Translations under genes and position numbers: made by a program
Shown here: piece by piece, positions 6,881 to 14,157 of the stretch
Numbering within the stretch: position 1 is the first letter of the stretch
Layout of the letters: the number at the start of each line of letters is the position of its first letter
DNA from: Paenibacillus lignilyticus
GTDB taxonomy: Bacteria > Bacillota > Bacilli > Paenibacillales > Paenibacillaceae
NCBI RefSeq assembly: GCF_017942085.1
Contig: NZ_JAGKSP010000003.1
Span: forward strand, 124,001 to 188,000
Length of the DNA: 64,000 nt
Reading direction: 5' to 3'
Notes under the pieces: generated by a model
Database searches by the model: none
What the model was told of the DNA's origin: nothing
The model's input: only the letters and a program-made list of their open reading frames with translations

Positions 6881-8362
6881 ATGAAAAGATCGATTATTGC
6901 ATTGTTGACGCTTTTGTTCATACTCTCTCTTACTGCCCCGGCTTCTCATGCGGCACCTGCAACGATTCAATTGTTCCTTGAAGGGAAAAAGCTCAGCTCG
7001 TCCGTTGCCCCACGCTTGGTCCATCAGACCACGATGGTGCCGATTCGCGCCATTGCCGAAGGTTTAGGCGTAAACGTAACATGGAATAAGAAGAGTCAGA
7101 TCGCAACCCTCTACAATGATGAGACGTCAATCGTACTGCCCATTAACGGGACCTATGCGATTCTCGGCGGAAAAACGATACGTTTGGAGCAGCCGCCAAT
7201 TGTCATTAATGGGGTAACGTTACTCCCGATTCGTTTCGTCGCCGAAAATCTTGGTCTCGTCGTGAAGTGGGACGCTTCAGCTTACGCAGTACGTCTATTT
7301 AGAACAAATAGCGATGTATCCGGAAGTGACCCTGCCACCGATCCGAGCGTGCCCGCAATACCTCCGGATCAATATCCCGCGCTGCAATCAATTCTAGCGG
7401 ATAATAGTTTATTCACTATTGCCACTAATGGGAGATTCACGCCAAGCATTACTACAGCAAATGACCCGGATCGTCTGGTCATCAATTTGCCCGGTGTAAC
7501 ATTTAATGGGCTTATTAGCGAGCCGCCCGAGAATACAATGGGTGAAGTGAACGTTTCTCCGAACAACACCTATATCTCTAAAGTTCGTTATCAACTAAAA
7601 GATTCGGAAACATCGACGATTCAAGTCGTAGCGGATTTAAAACAGAAAGTGAGCTATCAAATCGAAAACACCGGGGATCCCTCTAAATTGGTTGTTCGTT
7701 TGGTTGCGAAGACGGCGACGAATCCGATTTCGAAGTCGGCGATCTATATTTATCAATCGCATAACCGGGAATCCTGGATCCCCGAATTGCCCGGTGTAAC
7801 GAATCCCGATCTGGCATACAATGCGACGACAAATGTTGCTATGTTAGGAGCAAGGTTGACCGGTGTCCTACAAGCAATGGGCGCTGAGGTTTATCATACT
7901 TCCTACGACTACGCATCTATCTATGGCAGCCAATTTAATTACGGGAAATCCTATGTTTACTCGGAGAAATCGATTATTAATCAACTGGCTCAGCATCCGC
8001 AAATCAAGTATCTCTTTGATATTCATCGCGATACGAGTCCCCGAAGGGAGACGACAGTCAATATTCGCGGCACGAACTACGCCAAATTATATTTTGTCAT
8101 CGGGCTCGAGAACCCGAACTGGAAGCAGAACGATGCTTTCGCCAAAAAATTACAAGCACTGGTCACGGCCAATTACCCCGGTCTGTCCAGAGGAATCTAC
8201 TATAAAGATACCAGCGTCGGCAATGGGTGGTATAATCAGAACTACTCGCCTGCCAGCGCGTTAATCGAGGTCGGCGGGACGGCAAATACGCTTGCCGAAT
8301 CGAACCGGACGATGGATATTTTGGCCCAAGCCATCAACCAAATTCGTCTGAGCGGGCAATAA
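6881..8362 (+). CDS. Stalk-AMIN-SpoIIP type peptidoglycan amidase
   Basis: A 493-aa exported protein. After a signal peptide (residues 1-24, ending SHAAP) come two copper-amine-oxidase-N 'stalk' repeats (~28-85 and ~90-140; MVPIRAIAEGLGVNVTW and LLPIRFVAENLGLVVKW). A Pro-rich linker leads to an AMIN-like beta domain (~165-285), and then a C-terminal SpoIIP domain (~295-490). The SpoIIP part carries YIYQSHNRESWIPEL, FDIHRDT and YNQNYSPASALIEVGG, holding the conserved His/Glu residues of this zinc amidase/endopeptidase family. SpoIIP degrades septal peptidoglycan during engulfment; here the membrane anchor is replaced by wall-binding modules, so a vegetative or germination role is also possible. 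GAGGTGG precedes the ATG; a terminator follows. Confidence 0.88.
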   Translation: MKRSIIALLTLLFILSLTAPASHAAPATIQLFLEGKKLSSSVAPRLVHQTTMVPIRAIAEGLGVNVTWNKKSQIATLYNDETSIVLPINGTYAILGGKTIRLEQPPIVINGVTLLPIRFVAENLGLVVKWDASAYAVRLFRTNSDVSGSDPATDPSVPAIPPDQYPALQSILADNSLFTIATNGRFTPSITTANDPDRLVINLPGVTFNGLISEPPENTMGEVNVSPNNTYISKVRYQLKDSETSTIQVVADLKQKVSYQIENTGDPSKLVVRLVAKTATNPISKSAIYIYQSHNRESWIPELPGVTNPDLAYNATTNVAMLGARLTGVLQAMGAEVYHTSYDYASIYGSQFNYGKSYVYSEKSIINQLAQHPQIKYLFDIHRDTSPRRETTVNIRGTNYAKLYFVIGLENPNWKQNDAFAKKLQALVTANYPGLSRGIYYKDTSVGNGWYNQNYSPASALIEVGGTANTLAESNRTMDILAQAINQIRLSGQ

Positions 8363-8375
8363 TCAATACAGTTAC

Positions 8376-8412
8376 ACAAAAAAAAGAGCGTTCGCACGCT
8401 CTTTTTTTTTGT
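8376..8412. terminator. Bidirectional terminator between convergent genes
   Basis: AAAAAAAAGAGCG pairs with CGCTCTTTTTTTT around a short TTCGCA loop, with A- and T-runs on both sides. It separates the SpoIIP-like gene (plus) and the glycosyltransferase (minus). Confidence 0.9.
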
Positions 8413-8435
8413 GTCTCTTCGCTGCTTGAAGCAGC

Positions 8436-9626
8436 CTACAATGAAGCTCTAATAAACGCCTGCATACCCGAGCGAACGGTCATAGTCTGATACAAATACG
8501 TAATCGTTCGCGATGTCGTGATTTCCTTATTGTATAACGAGACGGACGAAGTCGATCCCGCATCCATGAGGTGCGATTCTATTATACTTCGAACGAAGGT
8601 TACATCTGCCGGCGCATGCTCGCTGTCGAAAATAATGCACCACTCGCTTTTTGCTCTTCCAAGTGCCTTGTGCAGAGCATAGTTGATCGAATGATTGACA
8701 TAATACAAGATGCGCACCCGAGGGTCGTGGAACGGTTCTACGATCTCTTCGATTTCTTTTTGCGTCGTCAGGCTGACGACGATGATCTCGCAGTTGGTTT
8801 CATACTGGTCAATGATGTTCCCAAGCGCAGTATGCGCACGGGCCACTTCGCCCGGCTTAACAATGAACAATGCACTAAACAGCAGCGGCATGTTTCGCCT
8901 CTGGCGCGTTTCATAGTGGGACTTGTGAACCTCGTTCCAGCATAAGCGGTGCTTCGAGATATCGTTTGCAATGTGGGTAGATAAGCTAAACGGAGAATTG
9001 ATCCGATAATCCATCAGTTCGACAGGCACATACTTGATGTCGCAGAAATCGGTCATCCGCAGCCAATAATCGTAATCTTGAATATATTTAAACCGATATC
9101 CGTCTACGAGACGGCAATACTCCGCACGGTGAATAAAGGCAGGCCCGATAATGCAGCCGTCAAGCAATGCCTCCTTGGGACGGTTCTGCCAGCTGCGCAG
9201 CGTGCGGAGAAACTCTGGCGTATGTGCGGGTTCGCCGTTCTCGAAGATTTGATTGAAGCTGCTGTACACGATGCCCACATTAGGAGCTGCGCGATCCATT
9301 TCGTTCACTAACGTGCTCAAAAATTGCAGGTAATAAATGTTGTCTGTCGACACCCACGTCAAGTAATCGTAACCTTGGTCCATTAAGAGTTCAAATCCAT
9401 AATTAAGCGCGAACGCGACTCCCTGATTGACTGGATAGGAAACGATCGTTACGCGGCGATCTCCGGCTGTACACTCCTGAATAAGAGGCAGCAGCTCGGG
9501 AGCTCCATCGATGACAATCAGGAAAGCAAAGTCTCGGTAAGATTGATTGCGAACCGTTTGAATCGCCAATCGGATATAAACTTCATTCTGATAATAAACC
9601 GGCATGACAACGCCGACTTTCGCCAT
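8436..9626 (-). CDS. Family 2 glycosyltransferase, two-domain
   Basis: A 396-aa cytoplasmic protein. The N-terminal ~230 residues are a GT-A fold of family GT2: VGVVMPVYYQNEVYIRLAIQ, the nucleotide-binding VIDGAPE, NQGVAFALNYGFE, and YLTWVSTDN in the DxD position. The C-terminal half (from ~245) restarts like a second, shorter GT-A unit (LFSALFIVKPGEVARAHTAL, IIVVSLTT, EWCIIFDSEHAPAD), so the protein is probably a tandem transferase with one degenerate domain. The sugar and acceptor are unknown. It is a single gene, upstream of and divergent from the Asp-box protein, and could glycosylate a cell-surface or spore-surface product. Confidence 0.85.
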   Translation of the reverse strand: MAKVGVVMPVYYQNEVYIRLAIQTVRNQSYRDFAFLIVIDGAPELLPLIQECTAGDRRVTIVSYPVNQGVAFALNYGFELLMDQGYDYLTWVSTDNIYYLQFLSTLVNEMDRAAPNVGIVYSSFNQIFENGEPAHTPEFLRTLRSWQNRPKEALLDGCIIGPAFIHRAEYCRLVDGYRFKYIQDYDYWLRMTDFCDIKYVPVELMDYRINSPFSLSTHIANDISKHRLCWNEVHKSHYETRQRRNMPLLFSALFIVKPGEVARAHTALGNIIDQYETNCEIIVVSLTTQKEIEEIVEPFHDPRVRILYYVNHSINYALHKALGRAKSEWCIIFDSEHAPADVTFVRSIIESHLMDAGSTSSVSLYNKEITTSRTITYLYQTMTVRSGMQAFIRASL

Positions 9627-9787
9627 GCTCCAGCACCCCTTCCATCTATACTAATCTATGAAAAAATAACGATGGCCGAGATAGTCAGAGTGCACATTTT
9701 ATAGCGAGCAAACGATAACTGATATCGAATAGGACGATCTTCAACGCAATAGGATGAATTAATACGTTTATTAGGGGATGGAGGAAA

Positions 9788-11047
9788 ATGACAAATTTTA
9801 ATTTTCAAGTGACAACCGGAATACTGCCCAAATTTGAGCCAAGCATCGCGGTCAATCTCCTCATTCCGGGTATCATGGTGGCTACGGCGACTGACCACAC
9901 GGACGGGGAGTCGCCTAAAGTTGGACTCTATCGTTCATTGAACGGAGGCAGCACCTGGACCACCACCTTGCTTCCACTCCCGCCCGGAATATTTACCGGA
10001 GCGGAATGCCCATCTGTAGCTTACAAATTCCCAAACACCTTTATCGTCAGTGCCCATGTCTTCCCAGGCCATCAATTCGGGTCGACGTTTGTCTATATTT
10101 CTAATGATAACGGCGCTACGTTCAGCAATCCGATACTTGTCGCCCCTGGCTACGGAACGTACATCAATAATGATGAGACCTTTCTGATTGCCGATAACGG
10201 ACAATCGAGTCCCTACTTGGGCAATGTTTATGTCGTCAGGGCTAATCAGTTCAATGTAGCGAACGGAGGCAATATTACGGCTTTCTTAGACCGTTCGCGA
10301 GATGGAGGCTTGACCTGGGATACGCCTGTTCTGCTCTCCAAAATTACCGATAAAGTGAGAAGACCGGCCGTAACGGTAGATTTAATGGGAATCGTCTATG
10401 CGGGCTGGATTACAGTCAATGCGCCTAATGACAGCTACTACATACGGCGTTCGCTGGATGGAGGCACGACCTTCGGCGCACCGATTCTTGTCTCTGCCGT
10501 CGACCCGGTTCCATTGGTGCTTCCGGTTCCCGGCTATGGCTTCAGGGTACTAACCTACCCGAGTATATCCTGCGACCGATCTATCGGACCTAGTACAGGC
10601 GCGGTGTATGCCGTGTGGCAAGATAACCGTCAAGGCTACGCGGACATCTTCTTAGCGAAATCTACCAACGAAGGGTTGACTTGGTCAGCGCCGTTCAGCA
10701 TTACCGGAGCTCCGCCTGGATCGCAGAACTTCTTCCCTTTCATCGACGTGGATCCGTTAACCGGCGTCGTCAATGTCGTTTATTACAGCAATCAGGTGAA
10801 TGGTTTCGATCTCGACGTATTTGTGGCAAGGTCCATTAACGGAGGGCAAACGTTTACGAATACGAGGATCACGAACGTCTCCTTCAACCCGAATGCAGGG
10901 CAGGTCGGCCCAAGCCCGGTTCCCTCGATCGGCGATTATATCACGATCACAAGCGTTCCTCCCGGCGGCTATATTGCTACTTGGATGAGCACGGCTCCGG
11001 GATCGCAAACGATATTTGCCGGTTATTCCGACGTCATCATCCCTTAG
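9788..11047 (+). CDS. Asp-box (BNR) repeat protein, sialidase-like propeller
   Basis: The 419-aa protein contains at least six Asp-box motifs of the S-x-D/N-x-G-x-T-W/F type: SLNGGSTW, SNDNGATF, SRDGGLTW, SLDGGTTF, STNEGLTW and SINGGQTF. They are spaced about 50-60 residues apart over the entire chain, which predicts a six-bladed beta-propeller as in sialidases and related proteins. No signal peptide or membrane helix is visible, and the catalytic Arg triad of sialidases cannot be placed. It may therefore be a binding or structural propeller, for example on the spore surface. GGATGGAGG gives a clear start. It has its own terminator. Confidence 0.85.
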   Translation: MTNFNFQVTTGILPKFEPSIAVNLLIPGIMVATATDHTDGESPKVGLYRSLNGGSTWTTTLLPLPPGIFTGAECPSVAYKFPNTFIVSAHVFPGHQFGSTFVYISNDNGATFSNPILVAPGYGTYINNDETFLIADNGQSSPYLGNVYVVRANQFNVANGGNITAFLDRSRDGGLTWDTPVLLSKITDKVRRPAVTVDLMGIVYAGWITVNAPNDSYYIRRSLDGGTTFGAPILVSAVDPVPLVLPVPGYGFRVLTYPSISCDRSIGPSTGAVYAVWQDNRQGYADIFLAKSTNEGLTWSAPFSITGAPPGSQNFFPFIDVDPLTGVVNVVYYSNQVNGFDLDVFVARSINGGQTFTNTRITNVSFNPNAGQVGPSPVPSIGDYITITSVPPGGYIATWMSTAPGSQTIFAGYSDVIIP

Positions 11048-11066
11048 CTATTGCGTTTCAATATAA

Positions 11067-11092
11067 AAAGCTGCCGAATTATCGGCAGCTTT
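11067..11092. terminator. Rho-independent terminator
   Basis: AAAGCTGCCGA / TCGGCAGCTTT stem with a 4-base loop, 20 bases after the Asp-box gene stop, followed by TTCTTTG. A-rich on the other side, so it may also act on minus-strand transcripts. Confidence 0.85.
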
Positions 11093-11107
11093 CTTTGCGT
11101 TTATGGC

Positions 11108-11237
11108 TTAAGTCGCGTAAAGCTCGAACTCGTAAATTAACGGAATATCAATCCCCGATGTAAAATAAATTCTCGCTTTGGTTCCCGTTACCGCCGAGAA
11201 GGTGTGCGTGCTTGGTGATGCTACGCTCCCCATTGAA
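11108..11237 (-). pseudogene. C-terminal remnant of an F5/8 type C (discoidin) domain protein
   Basis: The minus-strand frame ending at TAA 11108 reads STHTFSAVTGTKARIYFTSG and then IDIPLIYEFELYAT. This is the last strands of a coagulation-factor 5/8 type C galactose-binding domain, as found at the C-terminus of secreted glycan-active proteins. It begins right behind the stop of the alcohol dehydrogenase and has no start or upstream part, so about 40 codons of a once larger gene remain. The intact discoidin-type tail at 49.4 kb (ending TNGSQRAEIVEVRVYE) shows the same kind of end. Confidence 0.55.
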
Positions 11238-11240
11238 GTG

Positions 11241-12290
11241 CTATTCCTTCTCCATTGTACTAATGTCGATGACAAATCGATATTTAACATCCGATGCAAG
11301 GACGCGCTCCCAAGCTTCATCGATTTCCTTAGCCGCAATCACTTCAATCTCGGGAACAATGCCGTGCTCCGCGCAGAAGTCCAGCATTTCCTGCGTTTCG
11401 CGGATGCCTCCGATTGTCGATCCGGCAAACGACCGGCGCTGGAGAATAAGCGGAAATACGTTAATCGACATCGGCTCGGCCGGGGCGCCGACGTTTACCA
11501 GCGCACCATCCAGTGCCAGCAAGGATAGATAAGCATTGATATCAATCGCCGCGCTCACAGTATTTACGATAAGATCAAACGATCCCGCAAGCAGCTTAAA
11601 TGTCTCAGGATCATTAGTAGCATAGTAGTGATCCGCGCCGAGCCGCAAACCGTCTTCTCTCTTCTTCATCGTCTGCGATAGCACCGTAACCTCGGCACCC
11701 ATCGCATGAGCGAGCTTAACGGCCATGTGTCCAAGACCGCCAAATCCAACGACAGCTACCTTCTTGCCGGGAGCAGCTCCCCAGTGGCGCAGCGGCGAAT
11801 ACGTTGTGATGCCGGCACACAGCAACGGAGCGGCTGCGTCAAGCGCAATAGCATCCGGAATTCGAACGACGAAGTCTTCGGTTACTACGATATGCGTGGA
11901 GTAACCGCCTTGCGTAAATTGCCCGTATCTATCAATAGCTCCATAGGTTCCTGTATTGCCGTTCAGGCAATAATGTTCATCTCCCCTGTGACAGTGGGAA
12001 CACTCTCTGCAAGAGTCCACCATGCAGCCTACGCCTACCCGATCGCCAATGGTATACTTCGTAACTTCCGAACCAACCTTGGTGACGATTCCGGCGATCT
12101 CATGACCGGGTACTAGCGGATAGTTAATGGGTCCCCAATCCCCGCGAGCGGCATGGATGTCGGAGTGGCAAATCCCGGCGAACTTGATTTCAATCAGGAC
12201 ATCATGAGGTTCAAGATCCCTTCGCTCGATCGTGGTCAGTTTGAAAGGACCTTCCGGACTAAATATAGCGCGTGCATGAACGGTTATCAT
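11241..12290 (-). CDS. Zinc-dependent alcohol dehydrogenase (CAD/YahK type)
   Basis: A 349-aa medium-chain dehydrogenase. Catalytic zinc ligands are in [14 protein letters not shown] and GHEIAGIV. The structural zinc Cys cluster is [15 protein letters not shown], and the cofactor loop [20 protein letters not shown] follows. Sequence and size match the cinnamyl-alcohol dehydrogenase-like/YahK group that reduces broad-range aldehydes with NADPH. It lies 15 bases downstream of a cupin gene on the same strand, so the two form an operon likely used in detoxification or aldehyde reduction. GGGAGGTC precedes the ATG. The gene looks intact. Confidence 0.92.
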   Translation of the reverse strand: MITVHARAIFSPEGPFKLTTIERRDLEPHDVLIEIKFAGICHSDIHAARGDWGPINYPLVPGHEIAGIVTKVGSEVTKYTIGDRVGVGCMVDSCRECSHCHRGDEHYCLNGNTGTYGAIDRYGQFTQGGYSTHIVVTEDFVVRIPDAIALDAAAPLLCAGITTYSPLRHWGAAPGKKVAVVGFGGLGHMAVKLAHAMGAEVTVLSQTMKKREDGLRLGADHYYATNDPETFKLLAGSFDLIVNTVSAAIDINAYLSLLALDGALVNVGAPAEPMSINVFPLILQRRSFAGSTIGGIRETQEMLDFCAEHGIVPEIEVIAAKEIDEAWERVLASDVKYRFVIDISTMEKE

Positions 12291-12305
12291 AGAATGACCT
12301 CCCTC

Positions 12306-12704
12306 TTAGACATTATTATACTGATCTTCGCTAACGTGCTCCAGCCATTCAACCGCCTTGCCATCCAGACGCTCTTGAATGGCGATATGAGTCATCGCAG
12401 TCGCTGGCGAAGCGCCGTGCCAATGTTTCTCTCCCGGCGGAAACCAAACAACGTCACCGGGACGAATTTCCTCGATTGGTCCGCCCCATCGTTGAACCCG
12501 CCCATTGCCAGCCGTTACAATCAGCGTTTGTCCCAGTGGATGCGTATGCCAGGCCGTCCGAGCCCCGGGCTCGAATGTAACGCTCGCGGCGGCCACGCGC
12601 GCCGGATCAGCCGTTTCTATCAACGGATCGATGCGAACCGTACCCATAAAATAATCTGACGGTCCTTTGCCTGAAGGTTGTGACCCCATTCTTCTGATTT
12701 CCAT
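12306..12704 (-). CDS. Cupin-domain protein
   Basis: A 132-aa single-domain cupin. Motif 1 is [20 protein letters not shown] (metal-binding histidines), and motif 2 is [19 protein letters not shown]. This variant resembles the small manganese cupins annotated as hydroxynitrile-lyase-like or next to carboxymuconolactone decarboxylases. The true reaction cannot be inferred. It is the first gene of the operon with the alcohol dehydrogenase. GGAGG lies nine bases before the ATG. Confidence 0.88.
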   Translation of the reverse strand: MEIRRMGSQPSGKGPSDYFMGTVRIDPLIETADPARVAAASVTFEPGARTAWHTHPLGQTLIVTAGNGRVQRWGGPIEEIRPGDVVWFPPGEKHWHGASPATAMTHIAIQERLDGKAVEWLEHVSEDQYNNV

Positions 12705-12935
12705 GTATCAATGCCTCCGTTTGAGCTAAGTCTATGAGATATGGTAATCGAATCGTTTCGTATAACCAACTTATGTCTATAGGGATGCAAGTCTAATCGA
12801 GAGGTGGACTGAAAATGGAATAGAATGCCTCGTACAATTACGTGACTAAGTTACAGACTATTATTTATAGACCTGATACGATCTAACTGTAGCTTTTTTT
12901 GTTACAGATAACAAGGTTGAGAGGAGAACAATCAA

Positions 12936-13679
12936 TTGAAAATCGTTAAACTTCCATGGGCAAGTATTATCATCGAACATGAAGAGAGCAGGATTGTAAT
13001 CGATCCGTTTTATAATTTCCCTTCTGATCTTGGAACACCTTCAGGCGTGCTTTATCCATTAGACGATTTCGGGAAAGTGGATGCTGTTTTGCTTACCCAC
13101 GTCCATCCGGATCATTTTGATCCAGTGGCAATCAAACAATTTTACGGACAGTCTATTCCGATTTATGTCCCGTTTGAAAACGTTGAGTATGTAATGGAAT
13201 ATGGGTTTACTTCTGTATTCGGCGTTACAATAAAGGATACCATAAAGATAAGCTCGTTTAACGTAATCCCCACTTTTTCGGTAGACGGTATGGGGGATCC
13301 TCAAGTTGCTTGGATCGTTTCGGCAGGCGGTAAACAAATTATCCATTGCGGAGATACATTGTGGCATGGATATTGGTGGAGAATAAAAGGTGTTCACGGA
13401 CCGTTTGATGCGGCTTTTTTACCTGTAAACGCACCTGTAGTTGAATTTCCGAACGTAAAACCAGCAAGTAAGGAACCGATTGTCATGTCACCTGAACAGG
13501 CAGTTTCAGCGGCAATCGCGCTTGAGGCAAAAGTATTAGTTCCCATTCATTTCGACCTTGTTAACAATCCACCGTTCTATTCTCCGACAGTGGGAATAAG
13601 AAAACGTGTCGATCAAAGCGCTGAAGAAAGCAAAGTTAAAGTCCGCTGGCTAGAGACAAAGGAAATATTGTCCTTATAA
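12936..13679 (+). CDS. MBL-fold metallo-hydrolase (UlaG-like)
   Basis: A 247-aa protein with the metallo-beta-lactamase signature THVHPDHFD (about residues 54-62), a further His/Asp pair at IIHCGDTLWHG and a C-terminal histidine at VPIHFDL. It is of the short single-domain type (UlaG/YtkL-like 'L-ascorbate lactonase related'), whose members act as phosphodiesterases or lactonases. The start is a TTG with GGAG nine bases upstream; no ATG fits better. Codon use appears more AT-rich than the neighbours, which may reflect transfer. It stands alone. Confidence 0.85.
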   Translation: MKIVKLPWASIIIEHEESRIVIDPFYNFPSDLGTPSGVLYPLDDFGKVDAVLLTHVHPDHFDPVAIKQFYGQSIPIYVPFENVEYVMEYGFTSVFGVTIKDTIKISSFNVIPTFSVDGMGDPQVAWIVSAGGKQIIHCGDTLWHGYWWRIKGVHGPFDAAFLPVNAPVVEFPNVKPASKEPIVMSPEQAVSAAIALEAKVLVPIHFDLVNNPPFYSPTVGIRKRVDQSAEESKVKVRWLETKEILSL

Positions 13680-13733
13680 TCGTTCAAAAAAATTGAAGAT
13701 AATGGGGAATCTCGCTCGTCCAATCACACCTAA

Positions 13734-14096
13734 CCCAGGCTGCATAGGTTAAATAAAGTAACTGCGGTAGGTGATCGCGATTTCACGAGATTACTAGATG
13801 CGAAAACTTCACAAAACGCCAGCTATGCGAACTCGATTGCAATACCGATTATCATCATCGCTCTCCCTCAAATCATAGCACAACAGACTTTAAATTTATC
13901 CACCGGAGCAGCCGATTTAGCGCGTGTAAATTCCTCCGGGACAGTCACGCTCCAGCTTGGCCCTTCTCCTTCGAGCACCAATATTCTGGTAACGGTGGTG
14001 AGAGGTTTAACAACTTCGGGAGTTTCCGTCTTTTCTGCTTTGCAGAACCTAAATACGGATCTACTCGGACCGCAAGTCGTTTCCTCCGAAGTTTGA
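13734..14096 (+). pseudogene. Open frame without a start codon, probable 3' gene remnant
   Basis: Following a TAA at 13731 the frame stays open for 120 codons to a TGA at 14094. It contains no ATG, GTG or TTG, so it cannot be a complete gene. The encoded text is protein-like: a hydrophobic stretch SIAIPIIIIALPQIIAQQ, then LNLSTGAADLARVNSSGT and SSTNILVTVVRGLTTSGV. A strong terminator follows 18 bases after the stop. I do not recognise the family; it may belong to a beta-rich surface protein. No other feature lies in this ~480-base gap. Confidence 0.45.
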
Positions 14097-14113
14097 TTGA
14101 TTGTGCCTCAAAT

Positions 14114-14145
14114 CAAAACGCTGCCAAGATGTTGGCAGCGTTTTG
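14114..14145. terminator. Bidirectional terminator between remnant and GH38 gene
   Basis: CAAAACGCTGCCAA / TTGGCAGCGTTTTG perfect 14-bp stem with GATG loop. It lies 13 bases from the alpha-mannosidase stop and 18 bases from the stop of the start-less frame. Confidence 0.9.
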
Positions 14146-14157
14146 TTTCGTCATAAG

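Noticed and set aside
12720..12935. Possible truncated divergent regulator (GAGGTGGACTGAAAATGGAATAG near 12801-12826, shown here as a site only)
   Set aside because: The ATG is followed by a stop after two codons and no regulator sequence follows in any frame, so a deleted MerR gene is only speculation.
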